A stretch of 8,388 nucleotides of DNA from NCBI GenBank assembly GCA_018679695.1, contig JAHHKH010000454.1:1-8388 (forward strand), written 5' to 3'. Shown here piece by piece: positions 1 through 5,128 of the stretch (position 1 is the stretch's first letter; every line of letters begins with the position of its first letter). The notes beneath the pieces were generated by a model, which saw only the letters and a program-made list of their open reading frames with translations, was not told the DNA's origin and made no database searches. Source of the stretch: Maribacter sp. (GTDB lineage Bacteria > Bacteroidota > Bacteroidia > Flavobacteriales > Flavobacteriaceae). The position numbers and the translations under genes are program-made.

Positions 1-1004
1 ATAGTCATCAGTTGTTTGTGGAACCTGAAGGATGGAATACTGTGGAGGTTTACGTGAATGGTTTTTCTACTTCATTGCCTGAGGACATTCAGTTCAATGC
101 ATTAAGATCCGTCAAAGGCTTTGAGAACGTAAAGTTTTTTAGGCCTGGTTATGCAATAGAGTATGATTATTTTCCCCCAACACAGCTTACACATAGTTTA
201 GAGACGAAAATTATCGAGAACTTGTTTTTTGCTGGGCAGATAAATGGCACTACAGGTTATGAGGAAGCCGCTTCCCAAGGTATGATGGCTGGAATAAATG
301 CCCACTTAAAAATCAATCAAAAAGAGCCGTTTATTTTGAAAAGGGACGAAGCTTATATTGGAGTTTTGATTGATGACCTTATCACGAAAGGGACCGAGGA
401 ACCGTATAGAATGTTTACTTCTAGGGCGGAGTATCGAACACTTTTAAGACAGGACAATGCCGATTTAAGGCTCACTCCTAAAAGCCACGCAATTGGTTTG
501 GCATCAGAAGAACGTTTAAGGCGTATGGAGGACAAGGAAAAGAAGTCAGACGCCTTCGTCCAATTTTTTAAAAATACTAGTGTTAAACCCGAAGACATCA
601 ACCCTATTTTAGAAAGTGTGGATTCGGCATTGGTAAAACAATCCGATAAGATGTTCAAGGCTTTTTCAAGGCCAAAGGTTACAATGCAACATATGATGCA
701 ACTAGAAATGGTTTCGGATTTTGTTACAGAAAACAAATTGGGTCGAGAGGTTATGGAACAGGCAGAGATACAAGTGAAGTATTCGGGATACATCCAAAAG
801 GAAAAAAACAATGCGGACAAATTACACCGCCTTGAAAATGTGAGGATTCCGGATCATTTTGATTATTCAAAATTGAAATCACTGTCTTACGAAGCCCGGG
901 AAAAGCTTGAGGCCATTCGTCCGGTCACCATTTCGCAAGCTTCACGCATTAGTGGTGTTTCCCCTTCTGACATAAGTGTACTTCTGGTCTTTTTAGGGCG
1001 CTAA
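1..1004 (+). CDS. mnmG: MnmG (GidA), tRNA uridine-5-carboxymethylaminomethyl modification enzyme, 3' part
   Basis: MnmG is a cytoplasmic FAD enzyme that works with the GTPase MnmE to place a carboxymethylaminomethyl group on C5 of the wobble uridine (U34) of several tRNAs. The reading frame is open from the window edge (first full codon at position 3, Ser-His-Gln-Leu-Phe-Val-Glu-Pro-Glu-Gly) and stops with TAA at 1002-1004, giving 333 visible residues. The usual length is about 620, so roughly the first 290 residues, with the N-terminal FAD-binding fold, lie upstream. The family signature AGQINGTTGYEEAASQG is encoded at about 234-284, and the conserved MFTSRAEYRTLLRQDNADLRL follows at about 411-473. 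The C-terminal helical part ends in SRISGVSPSDISVLLVFL, the region that contacts MnmE and tRNA. The apparent TTG start at 12 is not a start, because homology continues upstream of it. A parS site follows the stop codon by 9 nt. Confidence 0.97.
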   Translation, partial: SHQLFVEPEGWNTVEVYVNGFSTSLPEDIQFNALRSVKGFENVKFFRPGYAIEYDYFPPTQLTHSLETKIIENLFFAGQINGTTGYEEAASQGMMAGINAHLKINQKEPFILKRDEAYIGVLIDDLITKGTEEPYRMFTSRAEYRTLLRQDNADLRLTPKSHAIGLASEERLRRMEDKEKKSDAFVQFFKNTSVKPEDINPILESVDSALVKQSDKMFKAFSRPKVTMQHMMQLEMVSDFVTENKLGREVMEQAEIQVKYSGYIQKEKNNADKLHRLENVRIPDHFDYSKLKSLSYEAREKLEAIRPVTISQASRISGVSPSDISVLLVFLGR

Positions 1005-1013
1005 GGGCGATAT

Positions 1014-1029
1014 TGTTCCACGTGGAACA
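1014..1029. other. parS centromere site, perfect match to the ParB-binding consensus
   Basis: The 16-mer TGTTCCACGTGGAACA is a perfect palindrome and matches the widely conserved chromosomal parS consensus TGTTnCACGTGnAACA at all 14 fixed positions. The dyad extends two more bases on each side (1012-1031, 20 bp). In other bacteria ParB binds such sites, spreads along the DNA and, with ParA and SMC, directs origin segregation. It lies 9 nt after the mnmG stop codon, in non-coding DNA, so codon constraint does not explain it. It could form a hairpin in RNA, but no U-run follows, so it is not a convincing terminator. The sequence match is direct. The centromere role is inferred from the conserved consensus. 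Confidence 0.88.
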
Positions 1030-1126
1030 ATTTACAGAATGATCCCCCGGTTTTATAGCTGTAATTGTAAAGTCAAAAATTACAAGTCAATAGCACTTAA
1101 GGCTACTTCACTATGTAGAATGGCTT

Positions 1127-1157
1127 AGTTTTTGATGTATATAACAAGATCAAAACT
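1127..1157 (+). promoter_or_regulatory. Imperfect inverted repeat just before the lipoprotein gene
   Basis: AGTTTTTGAT (1127-1136) and ATCAAAACT (1149-1157) are inverted repeats that pair over 9 bp with one bulged T around a 12-nt loop. The right arm ends 9 nt before the ATG at 1167. The left arm overlaps TAGTTTTTG (1126-1134), which is one base longer than the Bacteroidota -7 box TAnnTTTG. It could be an operator over a promoter or a leader hairpin. Further upstream is a TTGTAA/TTACAA inverted repeat (1065-1070, 1080-1085) and two AAGTCAA copies (1070-1076, 1084-1090). No function is assigned. Confidence 0.3.
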
Positions 1158-1166
1158 GACCAGAAA

Positions 1167-1727
1167 ATGAAGTCCATATTTACGATTCTCATTTTGTTCT
1201 TCTTGTTTACTTCCTGCATTCCTTTGCGTATTGCTCCAGAAATTGATGACTATAGGATAACCAAAGGGGCTTCCTTTAAAAAAGATCTGCCCAAAAGGAT
1301 AATGTTTGTTTTTGAAGACCCAAAAGACGCCGGTCAATTCTATAACTACGTGAATGTCAAATTTCAATTGAATGATGAGAATGTATATGATGATGTTCCT
1401 TTTACCATAGATGGGGAACAGTTTTTCTTTTCTTTTTATGAAGTGGAAATTCCGGATAAGTCCATAAATCTGTTTCCGGTTTTGTTGGATGTATTAATAA
1501 ATGAGGCGATGGGCAATGAACAAACCGATCCCATTCTATCGGACGATGATGCTGGTTATTCCAGGGTTGGTCATTGGTATATCGCTATAGAGGTTTATAG
1601 CGATTCGGAAGAGGATTGTTTGCAAATGAATTCACTTTCACGGGAAGCGGTTTTAGACTATCTTCGGTCTGTTAAAAAAGAATATTTGTCTACGCACAAT
1701 TATAATGAAGTCGTTTTTAAGAACTAA
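1167..1727 (+). CDS. Small lipoprotein of unknown function
   Basis: This encodes 186 residues that I cannot assign to a characterised family. The N-terminus is a lipoprotein signal peptide: MKS, a hydrophobic stretch at about 4-14, then the lipobox Phe-Thr-Ser-Cys with the lipidated Cys at 17. The residues after the Cys (IPLR) lack the acidic cluster of known Bacteroidota surface-export signals, so a periplasm-facing anchor is the simplest guess. The mature part is acidic, with alternating strand-like segments such as RIMFVFEDPKD and GHWYIAIEVYSDSEEDC, and no transmembrane segment. ATG at 1167 is the only start that places the signal peptide correctly. The last 23 nt overlap the start of the methyltransferase gene in another frame, suggesting co-transcription and coupled translation. 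Codon use looks like that of its neighbours. That it is a real gene is likely from the signal peptide and packing; its function is unknown. Confidence 0.82.
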   Translation: MKSIFTILILFFLFTSCIPLRIAPEIDDYRITKGASFKKDLPKRIMFVFEDPKDAGQFYNYVNVKFQLNDENVYDDVPFTIDGEQFFFSFYEVEIPDKSINLFPVLLDVLINEAMGNEQTDPILSDDDAGYSRVGHWYIAIEVYSDSEEDCLQMNSLSREAVLDYLRSVKKEYLSTHNYNEVVFKN

Positions 1728-2532
1728 GGATTTTACGGTTACCGGGGAGGAGTTTGAACTGCTTTATGACGAATCCTTACAAATGCTGGTCACAAAACCA
1801 CAGCCTCAAAACCTGGACAAATATTATAGCAATGAAACATACATTTCACACACCGATTCCCGAAAAACAGTTATAGATAAACTTTATCAGAGCATTAAAA
1901 GATTCAGTCTCTGGAAGAAGGTAAGACTGATCCGGAAATTCAGTCCTCACGGAAAAACCCTTCTGGACGTTGGCGCAGGCACGGGTGATTTTCTTCTAAA
2001 GGCAAAGAATAACAAGTGGGGTATCGAGGGGGTAGAGCCTAACTTTATCGCCAAAAGAAGAGCACAAATAAAGGGTATTGAACTTCGCCCCGATTTAAAA
2101 GGCCTTGAAGGGAACAAATATGATGTAATCACACTTTGGCATGTATTGGAACATTTGCCAAATCTTGATGAGCAGATCATACACTTGGTTTCTTTGTTGA
2201 CGGCAAAGGGCACCTTGGTAATCGCAGTGCCTAATTTCAATTCATATGATGCAAAAAAGTATGGCAAATTTTGGGCAGCCTATGATGTACCTAGGCACCT
2301 TTGGCATTTTTCAAAAGACTCCATAGAAAAGATATTTTCTGAGCACGGGATGAAAGTCATAAAAGTCAAACCCATGATCTTTGATTCGTTCTATGTTTCA
2401 TTATTATCAGAAAAATATCGGAAGGGCAGAAACAATTATTTCAAAGCTTTTTCCATAGGGCTTATGTCTAATTTAGCAGCATGGCGTACTAAAGAGTATT
2501 CTTCACAGATTTATATTCTTAAAAGAGCGTAA
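1705..2532 (+). CDS. Class I SAM-dependent methyltransferase, substrate unknown
   Basis: This is a 275-residue cytoplasmic protein with a Rossmann-type methyltransferase core of the UbiG-like/Methyltransf_23 kind, expected to transfer a methyl group from S-adenosylmethionine. Motif I is LLDVGAGTGDF at residues 86-96, the acidic residue that would hold the SAM ribose is in GVEPN (Glu111), and the post-motif WHVLEHLPN is at 145-153. A further conserved-looking DVPRHLWHFS is at 194-203, typical of this subfamily. The first 80 residues form an N-terminal extension that may help in substrate recognition. The start ATG at 1705 lies inside the end of the lipoprotein gene (23-nt overlap) and has no clear Shine-Dalgarno sequence, so translation may depend on ribosomes arriving from upstream. 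The substrate cannot be read from the sequence; small-molecule, lipid-quinone and protein targets are all possible. No terminator is visible after the TAA. Confidence 0.92.
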   Translation: MKSFLRTKDFTVTGEEFELLYDESLQMLVTKPQPQNLDKYYSNETYISHTDSRKTVIDKLYQSIKRFSLWKKVRLIRKFSPHGKTLLDVGAGTGDFLLKAKNNKWGIEGVEPNFIAKRRAQIKGIELRPDLKGLEGNKYDVITLWHVLEHLPNLDEQIIHLVSLLTAKGTLVIAVPNFNSYDAKKYGKFWAAYDVPRHLWHFSKDSIEKIFSEHGMKVIKVKPMIFDSFYVSLLSEKYRKGRNNYFKAFSIGLMSNLAAWRTKEYSSQIYILKRA

Positions 2533-2857
2533 AACTTATTTTAAAGCGATTTACTGGCATTTCTAAAACCAAAAACAGTTTGGGGCCTGGAATTAAAAAA
2601 TAATAATATCCAGACGTTTTTAATTGACTGAAAACAATAAGGACAATCAATTTAAATTTGATGTTTCAATAAGTAATTCTTATAGTAGTGCTTACGCCTC
2701 ACCTTGTACGTTTAAATAGGAATTACCAAACTTTTAATTAGTTGTGTTCTACATTCACAAATCGAGGAATAAGAGGGTTAGTTTTAAAAACCTTTCCTAT
2801 TTTTGCGCAATTCAAAAAATAATTCTTTTTTCAGAAAGGAAGTTTAAATCAGATAAA
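2533..2857. other. 325-nt gene-free spacer
   Basis: I see no convincing gene here. The frame of the Skp-like gene is open from an ATG at 2744, but that stretch lies upstream of the likely promoter and precedes the lipoprotein signal peptide. The spacer holds small AT-rich dyads: CCAAA/TTTGG around a 5-nt loop near 2569-2583, with no T-run; a 17-nt near-palindrome ATCAATTTAAATTTGAT at 2646-2662; and ATAAG/CTTAT at 2669-2683. Any could be a protein-binding site, but AT-rich DNA produces such dyads by chance. The best functional signal is the promoter-like element at 2778-2805. Confidence 0.55.
2778..2805 (+). promoter_or_regulatory. Bacteroidota-type promoter for the Skp-like gene
   Basis: TATTTTTG at 2798-2805 fits the Bacteroidota primary sigma -7 box TAnnTTTG exactly and is followed by C, as is common. 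About 20 nt upstream, TTAG at 2778-2781 is a weak form of the -33 box (TTG/TTTG). Transcription would begin near 2809, giving a leader of about 50 nt before the ATG at 2858. If correct, it excludes the upstream ATG at 2744 as the start. Confidence 0.55.
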
Positions 2858-3364
2858 ATGAAAAAATTAGTATTGGTAATCGTGATATTGATGATGGTAT
2901 CTTGCCAACAACAAAAAATCGGATATGTTGATAATGTTAAGTTGATGGACGACTATCAAGAGAAAATTGATGTGGAGGCCAAATACAAAACCAAATTGGA
3001 GGCCTTTAACAAGAAGAAGGATAGTATCTCACAAGCATTTCAAATCGAAGCCCAGGCGTTTCAGGTGAATGCACAAAAAATGTCTCAAAAGAAAGCTCAG
3101 GAAGAATATGCGGTTATTCAACAAAAAGGACAGTTCATGGGGCAACAACTGCAACAGGAGGAACAGCAATTGCAGCTAGAGGGCCAAACAGAAATGGACA
3201 GTCTTGTAAGTAGAGTCAAGAAAGAGATAAAGGCATTTGGAGAAAAGAACGCCTACACCTACATTTTGGGTGGTGGAGATGGAGGCAGTGTACTATATGG
3301 CACTGATGCCAATGACCTTACTGCTCAAATAACCAAGATTCTGAACGACAAATACAAACAGTAA
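2858..3364 (+). CDS. OmpH/Skp-like periplasmic chaperone, lipoprotein form
   Basis: This is a 168-residue OmpH/Skp-family protein. Skp holds unfolded outer-membrane proteins in the periplasm on their way to the BAM machinery. Here the N-terminus is a lipoprotein signal (MKKLVLVIVILMMVSC, Cys at 16), so the protein is probably membrane-anchored, unlike soluble enterobacterial Skp. The mature part opens with IGYVDNVKLM (21-30), the usual first strand of the family. It continues in a long charged and Gln-rich helical region (about 35-125), matching the coiled-coil tentacles, and closes with YTYILGGGDGGSVLYG (133-148) and a last helix that typically completes the trimer body. The start at 2858 is chosen because it gives a proper signal peptide; the in-frame ATG at 2744 would add 38 residues and bury it. 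It has its own promoter-like element upstream and a strong terminator after the TAA, so it is probably transcribed alone. Confidence 0.9.
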   Translation: MKKLVLVIVILMMVSCQQQKIGYVDNVKLMDDYQEKIDVEAKYKTKLEAFNKKKDSISQAFQIEAQAFQVNAQKMSQKKAQEEYAVIQQKGQFMGQQLQQEEQQLQLEGQTEMDSLVSRVKKEIKAFGEKNAYTYILGGGDGGSVLYGTDANDLTAQITKILNDKYKQ

Positions 3365-3386
3365 GACTTTGTTCTGAACATATTAC

Positions 3387-3414
3387 AAACCCCGACCTCA
3401 GGTTGGGGTTTTTT
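3387..3414 (+). terminator. Intrinsic terminator of the Skp-like gene, possibly bidirectional
   Basis: AAACCCCGACCT (3387-3398) pairs with AGGTTGGGGTTT (3400-3411) through one G-U pair, followed by a T-run to 3414. It lies 22 nt after the Skp-like stop codon. On the other strand the same hairpin lies only 3 nt past the stop of the convergent DoxX-like gene but is followed by a weak TTTGTAAT tail, so termination in that direction is less certain. Confidence 0.9.
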
Positions 3415-3417
3415 ATT

Positions 3418-3816
3418 TTAGGCCTGCAGTAAAAAGACCAGGAATATGACAGGGACAAAATAGATTACAATGGTTCTTGCTCCATCATAATCTTTGGCCA
3501 TTCGCTGGCCGAAAAGTAACATAAGCAAGGTGACGCAGGATAAAAGCGAACCATAAAAGGCCATGTTGCTTTCTCCTAAGGCAATAAATTGATAAATCCC
3601 AATAGCGCATAGAAGGGCGGATATTATCTCAGTGACGAGTATAATTCCTAGTAAAATGGGTACCACATTTTTTAGCGGGCTTTCGGCAAAATGCCCTTTT
3701 AGCCAAGACAAGTTTCCGCTCCAATCCACTAGCTTATCCAGACCACTTTGAAAAAAGGTTATTACTACAAACAACAAAAGCAGAATTTCAGTTGCATTAT
3801 TCAAAACGTGTTCCAT
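3418..3816 (-). CDS. DoxX-like four-helix membrane protein
   Basis: This is a 132-residue integral inner-membrane protein with four predicted hydrophobic helices at about 8-25, 51-74, 86-104 and 114-130. The motif FFQSGLDKLVDWSGNLSWLKGHF after the first helix is typical of DoxX-related proteins in Flavobacteriaceae. The family is poorly defined: some members take part in quinone-linked or thiosulfate redox processes, others in oxidative-stress responses. No catalytic residues can be named here. It lies downstream of holB on the same strand, 25 nt from its stop codon, with a nine-base G run between them (C on the coding strand), so co-transcription is likely. It converges on the Skp-like gene, with their stop codons about 53 nt apart around a shared hairpin. 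The DoxX assignment rests on topology and the motif, and the physiological role is unknown. Confidence 0.8.
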   Translation of the reverse strand: MEHVLNNATEILLLLFVVITFFQSGLDKLVDWSGNLSWLKGHFAESPLKNVVPILLGIILVTEIISALLCAIGIYQFIALGESNMAFYGSLLSCVTLLMLLFGQRMAKDYDGARTIVIYFVPVIFLVFLLQA

Positions 3817-3832
3817 CTCAGTATTTTTTGAA

Positions 3833-3841
3833 GGGGGGGGG
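3833..3841. repeat. Nine-base poly-G tract between holB and the DoxX-like gene
   Basis: Nine consecutive G on the plus strand (nine C in the minus-strand transcript) directly follow the holB TAA. They end 16 nt before the DoxX-like ATG. Runs of this length are rare in AT-rich genomes and prone to slippage. A length change would alter only the spacing between the two genes, not either reading frame. Confidence 0.9.
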
Positions 3842-5005
3842 TTAATTTACAATTGCACTTTCTTTCCTATGCAACAAACGGGTTAATTTTATCGAGAGAT
3901 CGGTTAGGACTATTTTTGAATTCCCATTACGTTCAATGTGGTACATTGCATCTTCCAATTCTTCAACAATATCCAAAATATTATTTTCATGGATAAAGGG
4001 TGCGAACTTATCAAGATGAAAGCCGTCGACGTGGATCCGCATAAAGGCCAACTCCTTTAAATTAAAATTAATCAACATGGCCTGTCGCATAACGGCAATA
4101 CAATAGTGTAAGAACTTTTTTTGGGTTTCCCTGCCCGTTTTTGCCACTTCCTCGGCCCAGAGTATAAGTTCATGGATCGCCGCTTTATTCCCTTTGGCTT
4201 TAAAGGCACTTCGAACCCACTGAACGAACCACTTTTCAAAAACCAGATCTTCCGAATCGTTGTTCATCAAATCCAGCGCTTTATTAAAATTCCCATTGGC
4301 TTCATGTGCTAAACGTAAAGCCTCTGTGCGAATGAGCCCCTTGTCTTCCAATGCCTTGGCCATAGCCGCTTCGGCAAGGGGAGGAAAATGCAGAATTTGA
4401 CAACGGGATTTAATGGTTTGGATTATCTGTTCCTCATTTTGTGCGATTAAAAGAAAAACCGTCTTTTCTGGGGGCTCTTCAATCAGTTTCAGCAATTTGT
4501 TCGCTGTTGCAATGTTCATTTTTTCAGCCATCCAAATCAGCATTACCTTATATCCACCTTCATACGATTTTAAGGATAGCTTTTTGACAATTTCGTGAGC
4601 CTCATCAACCCCAATTTGCCCCTGTTTTTTTTCAATGCCGATCAAGCGGTACCAGTCAAATAAATTACCATAGGGTTGTTCCTTTATGAATTGTCGCCAT
4701 TCTTGCATATAATGGTTACTAACGGCATGACTTTTCACTTTCTCTGAGTTCGAAACCGGAAAGGCGAAATGCATATCAGGATGCGATAAGGCATCACATT
4801 TCATATTGCAGGTTTGGTTTTGTCCCTCATTTTCGGCGTTTTGGTTGCCACAAATAATATACTGGGCATAAGCCACGGCCATTGGTAATGTTCCCGAACC
4901 CTCAGGACCTATGAATAGTTGTGCATGGGGAATACGCCGAGCATCCGCACTTAAGGCCAAGTGGTTTTTAATATGGGTAAGCCCTAAAATTTCGTTGAAC
5001 AACAT
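3842..5005 (-). CDS. holB: DNA polymerase III subunit delta' (clamp loader)
   Basis: Delta' is the stator subunit of the replicative clamp loader, which with delta and tau/gamma loads the beta sliding clamp. The 387-residue protein starts MLFNEILGLTHIKNHL, typical of the family. The P-loop is degenerate: GPEGSGTLP at 33-41 lacks the Lys of a true Walker A, as expected for delta', which does not hydrolyse ATP. EKMNIATANKLLKLIEEPP is at 161-179, and the SRC motif, which supplies the arginine finger to the neighbouring subunit, is at 200-202. The zinc-module region keeps only three cysteines (52, 66, 70), against four in E. coli. The C-terminal third is helical and forms the collar region. The gene is divergent from pgk with 123 nt between starts, and a -7 box lies only 4 nt before its ATG. 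It is followed by the DoxX-like gene. Confidence 0.94.
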   Translation of the reverse strand: MLFNEILGLTHIKNHLALSADARRIPHAQLFIGPEGSGTLPMAVAYAQYIICGNQNAENEGQNQTCNMKCDALSHPDMHFAFPVSNSEKVKSHAVSNHYMQEWRQFIKEQPYGNLFDWYRLIGIEKKQGQIGVDEAHEIVKKLSLKSYEGGYKVMLIWMAEKMNIATANKLLKLIEEPPEKTVFLLIAQNEEQIIQTIKSRCQILHFPPLAEAAMAKALEDKGLIRTEALRLAHEANGNFNKALDLMNNDSEDLVFEKWFVQWVRSAFKAKGNKAAIHELILWAEEVAKTGRETQKKFLHYCIAVMRQAMLINFNLKELAFMRIHVDGFHLDKFAPFIHENNILDIVEELEDAMYHIERNGNSKIVLTDLSIKLTRLLHRKESAIVN

Positions 5006-5009
5006 AATC

Positions 5010-5017
5010 CAAAGATA
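5010..5017 (-). promoter_or_regulatory. Possible -7 promoter box of holB
   Basis: Read on the minus strand, TATCTTTG matches the Bacteroidota -7 box TAnnTTTG exactly and stands 4 nt before the holB ATG. Transcription from it would start almost at the ATG, giving a leaderless or near-leaderless message. The -33 side is weak: TTG at 5029-5031 is too close, and TTTG at 5044-5047 is too far (26 nt). A six-position match arises by chance every few kilobases, so this is tentative. Confidence 0.4.
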
Positions 5018-5097
5018 GTTTTTTTGAACAAGTAAATAAATGTCAAAAAACGGAGAAATTATAAGTCGCTAATTATCATAAAAATGTTACAAATCTT

Positions 5098-5105
5098 TAC
5101 CTTTG
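5098..5105 (+). promoter_or_regulatory. -7 promoter box of pgk
   Basis: TACCTTTG, followed by C, matches the Bacteroidota -7 box TAnnTTTG exactly. It sits 23 nt before the ATG at 5129, a common distance in this phylum. No good -33 TTG is seen at the expected spacing. It lies downstream of the in-frame ATG at 5084, which argues that pgk starts at 5129. Confidence 0.55.
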
Positions 5106-5128
5106 CCATTCATTTTAAGCCTTGTGCC

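Noticed and set aside
353..820. A 155-codon open frame on the minus strand
   Set aside because: It lies wholly antisense to the strongly conserved mnmG coding region, has a low-complexity Ser/Cys-rich product and no recognisable domain. It is a shadow frame.
1012..1031. The palindrome read as a terminator of mnmG
   Set aside because: There is no T-run after the dyad, and the sequence is an exact parS consensus, which explains the symmetry better.
2744..2857. Upstream in-frame ATG as the start of the Skp-like gene
   Set aside because: It would put 38 charged residues before a perfect lipoprotein signal peptide, and the likely promoter box at 2798-2805 lies downstream of it.
5084..5128. Upstream in-frame ATG as the start of pgk
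   Set aside because: It lies before the -7 box at 5098-5105 and adds residues not typical of phosphoglycerate kinase.
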